64,000 nt of DNA, taken from the NCBI RefSeq assembly GCF_900107105.1, contig NZ_FNOT01000002.1, positions 1-64,000 of the forward strand. Reading direction: 5' to 3'. The notes beneath the pieces are model-generated. The model made no database searches and was not told the origin of the DNA. It worked only from the letters and a program-made list of their open reading frames with translations. The position numbers were made by a program, and so were the translations under genes. Source of the stretch: Geodermatophilus africanus (lineage in GTDB: Bacteria > Actinomycetota > Actinomycetes > Mycobacteriales > Geodermatophilaceae). Shown one piece after another: positions 46,506 to 54,935 of this stretch. Position 1 is the first letter of the stretch. Every line of letters begins with the position of its first letter.

Positions 46506-47374
46506 GTGCGCACCGGGTGCTGGTCGGCCACGGCACCGCGAACGACTTCGTCGTGCTGCCCGACCCCGACGGCACCGGCTGGCCGGAGAGCCGGCTGGAC
46601 GCGGCGATGGTGCGGCGGCTGTGCGACCGCCGCGCCGGGCTCGGTGGGGACGGCGTGCTGCGCGTCGTCCGCAGCGCGCAGGTGCCCGACGCGCCCGCCG
46701 TGCTCGGCGAGGCGCTGGCGCAGTGCGAGTGGTTCATGGACCACCGCAACGCCGACGGCTCCACCGCCGAGATGTGCGGCAACGGGATCCGGTTGTTCCT
46801 CCACGTGCTGGTCACCGAGGGCCTGGTTACCCGGGACGCCTGTGCCGACGGCATCTGGGTGGGCACCCGGGGTGGTCCCCGGCGCGTGGGCGCCGCGGCC
46901 GACGGCGGCTACTGGGTGGACATGGGCCCGGCGCGGCCGTTCGGTGCCGGGACGGCCGAGCTCGGGGGTGCGACCTTCCCCGGGCGGGCGGTCTCGATGG
47001 GCAACCCGCACCTGGCCTGCCTCACCGACGTCGACGTCGACACCCTCGACCTCACGACGACGCCAGCGGTGGACCCGGGGCTGTTCCCGGACGGCGTGAA
47101 CGTCGAGTTCGTCAACGTCGTCGAGCCCGGCCGGCACGTGCGGCTGCGGGTGTCCGAGCGCGGGGTGGGGGAGACCCGCTCGTGCGGCACCGGTGCCTGC
47201 GCCGCGGCCTGGGCCGCGCTGGAGGCCGCCGGCGCGGCGACCGGCACGGTCACCGTCGACGTCCCTGGCGGCCGGCTGGGGGTGATCGTGGACGAGCGGA
47301 CGACGGTGCTGTCCGGTCCCGCGGTCGTGGTCGCGGCCGGCGAGCTCACCGCGGAGTGGCTCCGGGCCGGGTGA
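46502..47374 (+). CDS. dapF: diaminopimelate epimerase
   Basis: Converts LL- to meso-diaminopimelate for lysine and peptidoglycan. The 290-residue protein has the two catalytic cysteines, in Met-Cys-Gly-Asn-Gly (about 91-95) and Ser-Cys-Gly-Thr-Gly-Ala-Cys (about 226-232). Gly-His-Gly-Thr-Ala-Asn-Asp-Phe (about 9-16) and Met-Gly-Asn-Pro-His (about 166-170) are also present. The GTG at 46502 has GAGGAGGG a few bases upstream and is preferred to an in-frame start 30 bases earlier. Linked to miaA through a 26-codon frame with overlapping ends. Confidence 0.96.
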   Translation: MSAHRVLVGHGTANDFVVLPDPDGTGWPESRLDAAMVRRLCDRRAGLGGDGVLRVVRSAQVPDAPAVLGEALAQCEWFMDHRNADGSTAEMCGNGIRLFLHVLVTEGLVTRDACADGIWVGTRGGPRRVGAAADGGYWVDMGPARPFGAGTAELGGATFPGRAVSMGNPHLACLTDVDVDTLDLTTTPAVDPGLFPDGVNVEFVNVVEPGRHVRLRVSERGVGETRSCGTGACAAAWAALEAAGAATGTVTVDVPGGRLGVIVDERTTVLSGPAVVVAAGELTAEWLRAG

Positions 47375-47420
47375 CGCCCTGGAACGGCCCTCCTGCAGGG
47401 TCCCGCCGCGAGCCTCGATC

Positions 47421-47476
47421 GGCCCCCTCGCAGGGCCCCGCCGCGAGCCTGCGAGTGGTGGGGGGCGAGGGGGTCC
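47421..47476. repeat. dispersed hairpin element, copy 8
   Basis: CCCCCTCGC (47423-47431) pairs perfectly with GCGAGGGGG (47465-47473), with GCGAGCCTGCGAG in the loop. A half copy (CCCTCCTGCAGGGTCCCGCC) precedes it at 47387-47406. It separates the converging dapF and the small gene at 47502. Confidence 0.75.
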
Positions 47477-47501
47477 TTCAAGGGGGCAGGAGGGTGCTCC
47501 T

Positions 47502-47732
47502 TCAGTCCCTGGTGTTCTCCGTCTCCTCCGGGGATTCCGGCATCATCGACTGGCCGGCGATGCCGGGGCTGCCCTCCGGCTCACCGCGGCCGCTGTCCTG
47601 GTCCGGTCCGCCGGTCGTGCTGCCCAGGCCGCCGGACAGCGGGTTCCGCGGCGGGTTGAGGCCCTTGGGGTCCCGGCCCGGGTCGTCGAGCTCCTCGTCC
47701 GCCCCGGCCGCGCTGCTGCCCGTCTCGCTCAT
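47502..47732 (-). CDS. small acidic, disordered hypothetical protein
   Basis: A 76-residue protein rich in Gly, Pro, Ser, Glu and Asp with almost no hydrophobic core, so probably unstructured. The ATG has a strong GAGGAGG ribosome site six bases upstream, which is the main support for it being real. It begins Met-Ser-Glu-Thr-Gly and contains Asp-Pro-Lys-Gly-Leu-Asn-Pro-Pro-Arg-Asn-Pro-Leu near the middle. It diverges from hflX and converges on dapF. No family recognised. Confidence 0.65.
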   Translation of the reverse strand: MSETGSSAAGADEELDDPGRDPKGLNPPRNPLSGGLGSTTGGPDQDSGRGEPEGSPGIAGQSMMPESPEETENTRD

Positions 47733-47882
47733 CTCGAGCCTCCTCGGAGTGTCGGTCGTCGTCCGGCTCTACCCGGTGACGACCCGGCCACGCGCGCGGG
47801 ATGGTCCGCGGCGGTTCCGGTGTTGTAGCGAGTGATGACAACTCGGATGCCCCAGGTGCTGGGGTCTGCCACGCTGGAGACG

Positions 47883-49373
47883 ATGACGACAGCACAGAAC
47901 CGCGCCGTGCTCGCCGACGCCGAGGAGCGCGCCCTCCGGGCCGCGCCCGCACCCGCCGAGGAGGCGCCCCGCCCGGACGGGGGACGGGACGGGCCGGACG
48001 ACACCGCCGGCTCGTACGCGCTCGAGGCCCGCGGTGCGCTGCGCCGCGTCGCCGGCCTGTCCACCGAGCTCGCCGACGTCACCGAGGTCGAGTACCGCCG
48101 GCTGCGCCTGGAGCGCGTCGTGCTGGTCGGGGTCTGGACCGAGGGGACGCAGGCCGACGCCGACCGCTCGCTCGCCGAGCTGGCCGCGTTGGCCGAGACC
48201 GCGGGCTCGCAGGTCCTGGAGGCGGTGAGCCAGCGGCGCGACAAGCCCGACGCCGGGACCTACGTCGGGTCGGGCAAGGCCGCCGAGATCCGCGACATCG
48301 TCGCGGCCGCCGGCGCCGACACGGTGATCTGCGACGGGGAGCTGACCCCGGGCCAGCTCAACGCGCTGGAGAAGATCCTCAAGGTCAAGGTGGTCGACCG
48401 GACCGCGCTGATCCTCGACATCTTCGCCCAGCACGCCTCCAGTCGGGAGGGCAAGGCCCAGGTCGAGCTGGCGCAGATGCAGTACATGCTGCCGCGGCTG
48501 CGCGGCTGGGGTGAGTCGCTGTCCCGGCAGGCCGGTGGCCGCGTCGCCGGCGGTGGCGGCATCGGCACCCGCGGGCCCGGTGAGACCAAGATCGAGACCG
48601 ACCGGCGGCGGATCCGCGCGCGGGTGAGCAAGCTGCGCCGGGAGATCGCCGGCATGGCGACCGCCCGGGCCACGCAGCGCTCGGCCCGCGACCGCAACGC
48701 CGTCCCCAGCGTGGCGATCGCCGGGTATACCAACGCCGGCAAGTCCAGCCTGCTCAACCGGCTCACCGGAGCCGGCGTCCTGGTCGAGAACGCGCTGTTC
48801 GCGACCCTGGACCCGACGGTGCGCCGGGCGCAGTCCCCGGACGGCCGCGAGTACACGCTCACCGACACCGTCGGCTTCGTGCGGCACCTGCCGCACCAGC
48901 TGGTCGACGCCTTCCGCTCCACGCTGGAGGAGGTGGCCGCCGCCGACCTGCTGCTGCACGTCGTCGACGGCTCCGACCCCGATCCGCTGGGCCAGATCGA
49001 CGCCGTGCACGTCGTCCTGCAGGACATCGACGCGTCGTCGGTGCCCGAGCTCGTCGTCGTCAACAAGGTCGACGCGATGAGCGAGGAGGACATCCTCACC
49101 CTGCGCCGTGCCTTGCCGGGCGCGGTCTGGGTGTCGGCCCGCACGGGGGTCGGGATCGAGCAGCTCCGCGACATCGTCGCGGCCCGGCTGCCGCACCCCG
49201 ACGTCGAGGTCGACGTGCTGGTGCCCTACGACCGAGGTGACCTGGTGGCCCGGGTGCACCGGGACGGCGAGGTGCTCCGGGAGACCCACGAGACCGGCGG
49301 CACGCGGCTCAGCGCACGGGTGGACGGTGGGCTGGCCGCCGCGCTCGAGGACTTCGCGGCGACGGTCGCCTGA
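47883..49373 (+). CDS. hflX: ribosome-associated GTPase HflX
   Basis: GTPase that binds the 50S subunit and rescues or splits stalled ribosomes. The 496 residues contain the glycine-rich linker Gly-Gly-Arg-Val-Ala-Gly-Gly-Gly-Gly-Ile-Gly-Thr-Arg-Gly-Pro-Gly-Glu (about 218-236). The G domain has Gly-Tyr-Thr-Asn-Ala-Gly-Lys-Ser (about 280-287), Asp-Thr-Val-Gly-Phe (about 324-328) and Asn-Lys-Val-Asp (about 395-398). The ATG at 47883 is chosen; a -10-like CACGCT stands seven bases before it. An upstream in-frame GTG at 47832 would add 17 residues. It follows dapF in the conserved order. Confidence 0.93.
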   Translation: MTTAQNRAVLADAEERALRAAPAPAEEAPRPDGGRDGPDDTAGSYALEARGALRRVAGLSTELADVTEVEYRRLRLERVVLVGVWTEGTQADADRSLAELAALAETAGSQVLEAVSQRRDKPDAGTYVGSGKAAEIRDIVAAAGADTVICDGELTPGQLNALEKILKVKVVDRTALILDIFAQHASSREGKAQVELAQMQYMLPRLRGWGESLSRQAGGRVAGGGGIGTRGPGETKIETDRRRIRARVSKLRREIAGMATARATQRSARDRNAVPSVAIAGYTNAGKSSLLNRLTGAGVLVENALFATLDPTVRRAQSPDGREYTLTDTVGFVRHLPHQLVDAFRSTLEEVAAADLLLHVVDGSDPDPLGQIDAVHVVLQDIDASSVPELVVVNKVDAMSEEDILTLRRALPGAVWVSARTGVGIEQLRDIVAARLPHPDVEVDVLVPYDRGDLVARVHRDGEVLRETHETGGTRLSARVDGGLAAALEDFAATVA

Positions 49374-49418
49374 CGCGCTCGCTCCATCAAGCGAGGTCAC
49401 GGTCAGGTCACGGCCCGG

Positions 49419-49424
49419 TACCGT
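49419..49424 (+). promoter_or_regulatory. -10 hexamer for leaderless PAP2 gene
   Basis: TACCGT ends seven bases before the GTG at 49432. Confidence 0.65.
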
Positions 49425-49431
49425 GGCCGGT

Positions 49432-50163
49432 GTGACCAGCGGCGCGGTACGGCGGCGTCCCGGGGCGATCCCGCCGGACGCCGCCGGCGCCGACGTCCCC
49501 GTCGGCCGCCCGCCGCGGTGGCTCCTGGTGGTCGCGCTGGTGGTCACGGTGGCGGTGACCGTCGACCTGCTCGGCGGAGGCGTGCTCGAGCGGATGGACC
49601 TGCGGGTCTCCGAGGTCGTGAGCGCCTGGGACCTCAAGGACTCCGCCGCCTACTGGCCGGTGTGGGCGGTGACCCAGCTCGGCGGGCGTGGCTTCATCCT
49701 CATCGTCCTGGCCGGGCTGGTCGGCTACCTGGGCTGGCGGTTTCGCACTGTCGTCCCGCTGGTGCGGGTGCTGCTCGCGCTGGTGTTGCTGACCGTCGTC
49801 GTCTACTCGTTCAAGTACGGGACCGGCCGTACCGCGCCGGCCTACCCCGGCTCGTTCTTCCACCGGGACGGCGCCTCCTATCCCTCCGGGCATGTCGCCA
49901 ACGCGGTGCTCATGTGGGGCGTGGCGCGCTGGCAGGTGGTGGAGTACCGGCTCGCCGCGTGGGTGCAGCGGACCGCCCGCGCGCTGAGCGTCGCCGGCCC
50001 GGTGGCCACCGGGGTCGCCATGGTGTCCCTGGACTTCCACTGGGTGACCGACGCCGTGGTCGGCGCGGCCGTCGGCATCCTGCTGTTGGGCGTGGTTCAC
50101 CTACTCGACGCGGTCGTGATGTCACGCTGGGTCAGTGCCCGAGCTGGCCGGTCCACCGCGTAA
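49432..50163 (+). CDS. PAP2 family membrane phosphatase
   Basis: A 243-residue membrane phosphatase of the PAP2 family (undecaprenyl-diphosphate or lipid phosphate phosphatases). About six membrane segments are present. Active-site motifs: Lys-Tyr-Gly-Thr-Gly-Arg-Thr (about 124-130), Tyr-Pro-Ser-Gly-His (about 147-151), and Ser-Leu-Asp-Phe-His-Trp-Val-Thr-Asp (about 200-208). In the third motif the usual Arg after Ser is replaced by Leu-Asp, but the catalytic His and Asp are kept. Leaderless-type start. The 3' end overlaps the next gene by 29 bases in another frame. Confidence 0.88.
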   Translation: MTSGAVRRRPGAIPPDAAGADVPVGRPPRWLLVVALVVTVAVTVDLLGGGVLERMDLRVSEVVSAWDLKDSAAYWPVWAVTQLGGRGFILIVLAGLVGYLGWRFRTVVPLVRVLLALVLLTVVVYSFKYGTGRTAPAYPGSFFHRDGASYPSGHVANAVLMWGVARWQVVEYRLAAWVQRTARALSVAGPVATGVAMVSLDFHWVTDAVVGAAVGILLLGVVHLLDAVVMSRWVSARAGRSTA

Positions 50164-51190
50164 CGGGATCGGGGGACGGCGTCTGGCGGCCGGGACCGGT
50201 CTCGCGCTGACGCTCGTCCTCGGCTCCGCCCTGCCTGCGTCCGCCCAGCCGGCCGACCCGGCCGCTCCGGTCACTCGCTGCCAGCTCACCGACCCCCGGC
50301 TGCCCGAGGTCTCCGGGCTGGTCGAGGTGGGCGACCGGATGCTGGTGCACAACGACGGCGGCGACTCGCTCGACGTCTTCGTGCTCGACGGCACCTGCGA
50401 GGTGGTCACCGTGCACTCCGCGCCGGTGGACCCCTACGACCCCGAGGACCTGGCGCTGGCCGTCGACGGGACGGTCTGGTTGGCCGACACCGGCGACAAC
50501 ACCGGCACCCGGACGACGGTGGCGCTGCTGGCCCTGCACGCCGACGGCAACAGCTCGGTCTACCGGCTGGCGTACCCCGACGGCCCGCGGGACGTCGAGG
50601 CGCTGCTGCTCGCCCCGGACGGGACGCCCTACCTGGTGACCAAGGAGGTGCTGGGCGCCAGCGAGGTGTACCGGCCGGTGTCGGCGCTCGTCGAGGACGG
50701 CACGGTCGGCCTCACCGAGGTCGGCGGGGTGGGCTTCGTGCTCACCGGGACACCGGGCGGCCCGGTCGGCCGCGCCGGTCAGCTCATGGTCACCGGCGGG
50801 GCGGTCGCACCGGACGAGCGCTGGATCGCGCTGCGGACCTACACCGACGCCTACGTCTGGCCGCTGACCGGCTCGGACGTGGCCGGTGCGCTGGCGGGGG
50901 AGCCCCGCCGGGTCGCGCTGCCCGAGGCGGCCCAGGGCGAGGCGATCAGCTTCACGGGGGACTCCTCGGCGCTCGTCGTCGCAGGCGAGGGACTGCCCGG
51001 CGACGTGACCGTGGTCCCGCTGCCGGTTGAGGCGCCCGCCGCGCCGGAGGCGACGGCCGCTGAGGGCAGCGTCTCCGGGCTGCTGTCGGGCGGGGACGGG
51101 CCGCCCCCGGTCGTGGCCGCGGTCGCCGCAGCCGTCGTCGCCGGCGCCGTCGTGTGGCTGGGCGGCAAGGTCGTCCGCCGGCGCGACTGA
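50135..51190 (+). CDS. secreted, membrane-anchored hypothetical protein (beta-propeller-like)
   Basis: A 351-residue protein with a signal peptide (Arg-Arg at 15-16, hydrophobic 17-34, Ala-Ser-Ala-Gln cleavage near 37). The large outer domain contains many short strands with Asp-Gly and Gly-Asp turns, such as Val-Asp-Gly-Thr-Val-Trp-Leu-Ala-Asp-Thr-Gly-Asp-Asn (about 109-121), suggestive of a beta-propeller. A membrane segment near 324-345 with a basic tail (Val-Arg-Arg-Arg-Asp) anchors it outside. Function unknown. GTG start, 29 bases inside the PAP2 gene, so likely expressed with it. Confidence 0.8.
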   Translation: MPELAGPPRNGIGGRRLAAGTGLALTLVLGSALPASAQPADPAAPVTRCQLTDPRLPEVSGLVEVGDRMLVHNDGGDSLDVFVLDGTCEVVTVHSAPVDPYDPEDLALAVDGTVWLADTGDNTGTRTTVALLALHADGNSSVYRLAYPDGPRDVEALLLAPDGTPYLVTKEVLGASEVYRPVSALVEDGTVGLTEVGGVGFVLTGTPGGPVGRAGQLMVTGGAVAPDERWIALRTYTDAYVWPLTGSDVAGALAGEPRRVALPEAAQGEAISFTGDSSALVVAGEGLPGDVTVVPLPVEAPAAPEATAAEGSVSGLLSGGDGPPPVVAAVAAAVVAGAVVWLGGKVVRRRD

Positions 51191-51216
51191 GGACTGGCGC
51201 ACCGGCGGACCGTTGG

Positions 51217-51325
51217 CCCCGTCCCGGGGCCCGCTGGCCTCGTCCAGAGGCTCGGGCGCGAGCCTGCGAGCGGTGAGGAGGACGGGGTCCTTCTACGAGG
51301 GGTGGGGAGGACGGGGTCCTTCTTC
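51217..51325. repeat. dispersed hairpin element, copy 9, with a 17-base direct repeat
   Basis: CCCCGTCC (51217-51224) pairs with GGACGGGG (51280-51287). GAGGACGGGGTCCTTCT occurs twice (51278-51294, 51306-51322). It lies between the secreted-protein gene and the converging lexA. Confidence 0.7.
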
Positions 51326-52115
51326 AGACCCGGCGGAGCACCGTGACGACGCGGCCCAGCACGGTGGCGTCGTCGCCGGGGATCGGCTCGTACGCGGGGT
51401 TGTGCGGCAGCAGCCACACGTGCCCGTCGCGCCGCTTGTAGGTCTTCACCGTCGCCTCGCCGTCGATCATGGCGGCGACGATCTCGCCGTTCTCCGCGGT
51501 CGGCTGCTGGCGGACGACGACCCAGTCGCCGTCGCAGATGGCCGCCTCGACCATCGAGTCACCGGTGACCTTGAGCATGAACAGCGTGCCCTCGCCGACC
51601 AGCTCGCGGGGGAGCGGGAAGACGTCCTCGACCGCCTGCTCGGCCAGCACCGGACCACCGGCGGCGATCCGGCCGACGAGCGGGACGTAGGTGGGGGCGG
51701 GGGTCTCCTCGGCGCCGGCGGGGGCGACCACCGTGGGCGCGGGGGCACCGGGCGCGTCACCGGGCAGGCGGACGTCGAGCGCGCGGGGGCGGTTCGGGTC
51801 GCGGCGCAGCCAGCCCTTCTTCTGCAGCACGCTCAGCTGGTGGGCCACCGACGAGGCCGACGACAGGCCCACCGCCTCGCCGATCTCGCGCACCGAGGGC
51901 GGGTAGCCGCGCCGCTCGATCGAGTCGCGGATCACCTCGAGCACCCGCCGCTGCCGCTGGGTGAGGCCGTCGCCGGTCTCGCCCCGGTCGGGGAAGGTGC
52001 GCACCGACGCGACCTCGGCCGTCCCCGGCGCGGGGGTGTGGCTGCCCGGCGCCCGCCGCGACGAGCCGCCTCTGCCCCGGACACCGCTGCCCGACGTCCC
52101 GCTCGTGCCCGCCAC
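51324..52115 (-). CDS. lexA: SOS repressor LexA
   Basis: Represses DNA-damage genes until RecA triggers its self-cleavage. The 263-residue protein has an extra N-terminal tail of about 50 Gly/Ser/Arg residues, then the winged helix (51-115, [10 protein letters not shown]). The cleavage site is Ala152-Gly153 in Arg-Ile-Ala-Ala-Gly-Gly. The S24-type dyad is Ser187 (Gly-Asp-Ser-Met) and Lys224 (Thr-Val-Lys-Thr-Tyr). The GTG has GAGGAGGAG upstream. A shorter start closer to the winged helix is possible. A SOS box lies about 170 bases upstream, so it represses itself. Confidence 0.97.
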   Translation of the reverse strand: MAGTSGTSGSGVRGRGGSSRRAPGSHTPAPGTAEVASVRTFPDRGETGDGLTQRQRRVLEVIRDSIERRGYPPSVREIGEAVGLSSASSVAHQLSVLQKKGWLRRDPNRPRALDVRLPGDAPGAPAPTVVAPAGAEETPAPTYVPLVGRIAAGGPVLAEQAVEDVFPLPRELVGEGTLFMLKVTGDSMVEAAICDGDWVVVRQQPTAENGEIVAAMIDGEATVKTYKRRDGHVWLLPHNPAYEPIPGDDATVLGRVVTVLRRV

Positions 52116-52282
52116 GTCTCCTCCTCGCCGGCCGTGCTGCCACGGCCCTGTCGTCCTGCGCCCCCTGGGGAGCCGGGTGGACCGGCCCCGCGACCGGGAC
52201 CGCTGGCGGCTCCGGCCCCGCCGGCGCCTCGCGGCGACGGCGGGCGGGTGCTCATCGGACCGTAGCGCTTCGACGCCGGTAG

Positions 52283-52300
52283 TTCAAACGTGTGTTCGAA
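52283..52300 (-). promoter_or_regulatory. LexA box for lexA
   Basis: On the minus strand TTCGAACACACGTTTGAA, an 18-base near-palindrome: CGAAC-ACAC-GTTTG, one mismatch from the consensus. It serves the lexA side of the divergent region. Confidence 0.8.
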
Positions 52301-52363
52301 GCCGGGTGCGGCGTCGTGTCGACCCCGTCGTCGGGATGCGGTAGACATCGGACGGATGTTCGA

Positions 52364-52379
52364 TCGAACAGGCGTTCGA
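52364..52379 (+). promoter_or_regulatory. LexA box for the LysM gene
   Basis: TCGAACAGGCGTTCGA is a perfect match to the CGAAC-N4-GTTCG SOS core, 32 bases before the LysM gene ATG. An overlapping GTTCGATCGAAC palindrome lies at 52358-52369. Confidence 0.88.
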
Positions 52380-52410
52380 TCGGAACCGGGTCGACGGAGG
52401 AGGAGTGGTC

Positions 52411-53076
52411 ATGGCGAGCGTGCGGCAGGCCGTGCTGGAGTTCGACGCCGCGGTGCAGGTCCCGTGGCGGCCGTTGCTCGGGTCGGACGACGGCCGTGCG
52501 GCCGGATCCGGTCGCGCGGCGCGGGCCGGCGCGCCCATCGGGCCCGCCGTTGTGCTTCGGCTCGCCGGGACCGGCCCCCGCGTCACCGGGCACCTGCGGC
52601 CCGTCCCCGACCGCCCGGCGGGCCCGGAGTCGCGCGCCGCGGAGCCGGCCGCACCGGCCCGGGGAGCCGGCCGTGCGCCGACGCGCCGGGACCAGGCGGC
52701 CGCGGGTGGCCGCCCTGCCACGTCGCGGGTCGTGGCGCGTGGGGTGCGCGGTGGCTGTGCCGCTCCGGAGGGCGCCGCGTCCCCGCGGCTGCGGCTGACC
52801 CGCCGGGGACGCCGGATGGTGCTCGCCCTGGCGCTCGGCGGTGCCGTGGCGCTCGGCTCGGTGGTCGCGCCGATCCTCGGCGGCGGGGGCCAGGACGGGC
52901 TGCGGCTGGCCGGCGAGCGCAGTGTGGTGGTGGAGCCCGGTGACACGGTGTGGTCGATCGCCGGGGAGGTCGCCGGCCCCGGCCAGGACGTCCGCACGGT
53001 GGTCGACGCCATCGAGGAGCTCAACGACCTCGAGGGGTCGGTCGTGGTCCCCGGCCAGGTCCTCGAGCTGCCCTGA
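52411..53076 (+). CDS. SOS-induced LysM membrane protein, likely division inhibitor
   Basis: A 221-residue protein in the place of M. tuberculosis Rv2719c and Corynebacterium DivS, both SOS-induced proteins that restrain division or act on the cell wall. It has a disordered Arg/Ala/Pro-rich N-terminal half, one membrane segment (about 138-158), and a C-terminal LysM domain (about 172-221; Val-Glu-Pro-Gly-Asp-Thr-Val-Trp-Ser-Ile-Ala) that binds peptidoglycan. The ATG at 52411 is spaced well from GGAGGAGGAG; a GTG six bases earlier is less likely. A perfect SOS box lies upstream. The exact activity is inferred from gene position. Confidence 0.88.
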   Translation: MASVRQAVLEFDAAVQVPWRPLLGSDDGRAAGSGRAARAGAPIGPAVVLRLAGTGPRVTGHLRPVPDRPAGPESRAAEPAAPARGAGRAPTRRDQAAAGGRPATSRVVARGVRGGCAAPEGAASPRLRLTRRGRRMVLALALGGAVALGSVVAPILGGGGQDGLRLAGERSVVVEPGDTVWSIAGEVAGPGQDVRTVVDAIEELNDLEGSVVVPGQVLELP

Positions 53077-53194
53077 CCGGCACCTCGCCCGGACGTGCGC
53101 CCCTGCTGGGCGGTCGAGGAGCGACAAGACCCGGCGTCGATGTTCGTCAACCCGTCGTGCCGAGTCGTTGACGCTTTGTGGCCAGCGGCGGATC

Positions 53195-53200
53195 TACGGT
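53195..53200 (+). promoter_or_regulatory. -10 hexamer for the gene at 53208
   Basis: TACGGT ends seven bases before GTG 53208. A TTGACG -35-like element is at 53168-53173, with a rather long 21-base spacer. Confidence 0.6.
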
Positions 53201-53207
53201 CGCATCC

Positions 53208-53849
53208 GTGTCAGCGATCTCAGGCAACCGGGCCGCCGTCTTCACGCAGCAGTCGCAGCACTGCGAGGTGTTCGTCGAGGGTGTCTGGTGGCCGGGGTCG
53301 CTGCTGGGGTGGCGGCACGACGGCGGGGGCGCGTGCGAGATGTGGGTGCGGGTGACCGTGGCCGGCGTCGAGCGCGAGACCTGGAGCGACCTGGCCGACG
53401 TGCGCCTGGCGCAGGTCCGGCCGGCGCCGGTGCTCGTCCCGGACAGCGGCAGCGACCCCTTCGCGGCCCTCGGCGGGGAGTCGCTGCCGGGAGCCGCCGC
53501 CGCGCCGTTGCTGTCGCTGAGCGAGGCCGCCGCCCGTGAGCAGCGGGTGGCCGGTGTCCTCTCCGCTCCGGCTCCGGCCGCCGGGCGCCGTCGTCGCCGC
53601 CACGGCGGCGACGTGACCGCCGAGCAGCCCGCCGTCCACGGCCCGTCCGCCGGCCGGCACCGCGCCGGACGGCACCGGGTGGCCGAGGAGGCGGCGCAGG
53701 TGGAGGAGGTCCGGCCGGCCGAGCCGAGCGACGCGACGGTGCTCATGCCGCGCGCCACCGAGGTCGACTGCCTGACCCGCCCGCTGCGCCTCGGCGACCG
53801 GGTGGCCCGCCCCCGGCTCCCGCGCGCCGGCGGGGCCCTGCGCGCCTGA
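53208..53849 (+). CDS. hypothetical protein with a small N-terminal beta domain
   Basis: A 213-residue protein of no family I can name. Residues about 10-65 look like a compact SH3/Tudor-like beta domain (Cys-Glu-Val-Phe-Val-Glu-Gly-Val-Trp-Trp-Pro-Gly-Ser-Leu-Leu-Gly-Trp-Arg). The rest is low complexity: an Ala/Pro region, Arg-Arg-Arg-Arg-Arg-His near 127, His-Arg repeats and a basic tail. It lies between the lexA/LysM SOS pair and nrdR. The GTG at 53208 is supported by a -10 seven bases upstream; an in-frame GTG 30 bases earlier is possible. Confidence 0.72.
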   Translation: MSAISGNRAAVFTQQSQHCEVFVEGVWWPGSLLGWRHDGGGACEMWVRVTVAGVERETWSDLADVRLAQVRPAPVLVPDSGSDPFAALGGESLPGAAAAPLLSLSEAAAREQRVAGVLSAPAPAAGRRRRRHGGDVTAEQPAVHGPSAGRHRAGRHRVAEEAAQVEEVRPAEPSDATVLMPRATEVDCLTRPLRLGDRVARPRLPRAGGALRA

Positions 53850-54049
53850 GGGGGGACCCCTCTGCCTCCATCGCTCGCCGGGTCGCGTCGGGGCCCTGCA
53901 GGGGGCCGCCGTCCTCCCGCCCGTCGCTCCACCCGTCCGGCTCGCGCGACTGCGGCGCGTCCGGCCGCGTGTCCCCGGGGGCGGGTGTGACGACTGAGCG
54001 CGGGTGGTCACGAAGTCGTCTCGGCGGACGACGCGCCTGGCGTTCGGCT
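53850..54049. other. intergenic region between the gene at 53208 and nrdR
   Basis: Holds a weak member of the dispersed hairpin family, with a CCCTGCAGGG palindrome near 53896-53905. I see no further gene. The promoter and NrdR boxes follow. Confidence 0.5.
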
Positions 54050-54097
54050 TGCAGATCTAGTGGGGCGAGACCTAGGGTTCCCCTACATCTAGTAGTT
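54050..54097 (+). promoter_or_regulatory. nrdR promoter with two NrdR boxes
   Basis: ATCTAGT occurs at 54055-54061 and again at 54087-54093, exactly 32 bases (three helix turns) apart. The second sits in the palindrome CTAC-ATCTA-GTAG. A TAGGGT -10 (54073-54078) lies between them. Paired boxes at this spacing are the mark of NrdR control. Confidence 0.78.
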
Positions 54098-54275
54098 GCA
54101 CCGCTGTGAGTCCGTCCACAGGCCGATCCTCAGGTCCTCCCCACGACGTCCACCGGATGTCCCCAGGGAGGTCCACAGGAGGCCTCCCGGACCGTCGCCC
54201 CGGCCGCGTCCCGCGGTCGCCGCGGCGGCCGGGCGGACCCGCACCGGAGCGCGTTCCGAGGGGAGGGGATCGGCC

Positions 54276-54824
54276 GTGCGCTGCCCCTTCTGCCACAACC
54301 CGGACAGCCGCGTCATCGACTCGCGCGAGGCCGACGAGGGGGCGACCACCCGTCGCCGCCGGTCGTGCCCTGCGTGCGGACGCCGCTTCACCACGGTGGA
54401 GGAGGCCGTCCTCGCCGTCGTGAAGCGCAGCGGCGTGAGCGAGCCGTTCAACCGCAGCAAGGTGGTGGCCGGCGTCCGTCGGGCCTGCCAGGGGCGGCCG
54501 GTCGACGAGGACCAGCTGCAGCAGCTCGCCCAGCAGGTCGAGGACGCCATCCGGGCCACGGGCGCGGCGGAGGTCCCCAGCCACGAGGTGGGGCTGGCCA
54601 TCCTCCGCCCGCTGCGGGAGCTCGACGAGGTCGCGTACCTGCGCTTCGCCAGCGTCTACCGCGCCTTCACCTCGCTCGAGGACTTCGAGAAGGAGATCAC
54701 CGAGCTGCGGGCCCGGCACATCGCCGCCGGCACCCCGCCGCTGCCTGGCATGCAGGACCCGCCGGCCCGCCGGCGGGGTGGGGGGCGCGGCCAGGCCGCC
54801 TCCGACGGCAGCCCCGGTCGATGA
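54276..54824 (+). CDS. nrdR: transcriptional repressor NrdR
   Basis: Zinc-ribbon/ATP-cone repressor that senses dATP/ATP and shuts off ribonucleotide reductase genes. The 182 residues begin with the zinc ribbon: Cys3-x2-Cys6 and a second Cys-x2-Cys pair in [10 protein letters not shown] (about 31-40). The ATP-cone covers about 45-140 ([15 protein letters not shown]). A basic C-terminal tail is added. GTG start with GGGGAGGGG upstream. nrdJ follows after 111 bases; two NrdR boxes upstream imply self-repression. Confidence 0.95.
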   Translation: MRCPFCHNPDSRVIDSREADEGATTRRRRSCPACGRRFTTVEEAVLAVVKRSGVSEPFNRSKVVAGVRRACQGRPVDEDQLQQLAQQVEDAIRATGAAEVPSHEVGLAILRPLRELDEVAYLRFASVYRAFTSLEDFEKEITELRARHIAAGTPPLPGMQDPPARRRGGGRGQAASDGSPGR

Positions 54825-54935
54825 CGCCCGCCGCTGTCGCCAGAACCGTCAGCACCACCCGCTAGAACTGAGTGCGGCTCTTCCCCAGCCGCCGCAATGC
54901 CCTCCACGCAGGGCCCACAACACAGGGAGAGCTCC

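Noticed and set aside
49432..50163. DedA-type membrane protein as an alternative to PAP2.
   Set aside because: The Tyr-Pro-Ser-Gly-His and downstream His-Asp motifs fit PAP2, not DedA.
54825..54935. Cobalamin riboswitch expected before nrdJ.
   Set aside because: The gap is 111 bases and lacks a B12-box; too short for the usual element of about 200 bases.
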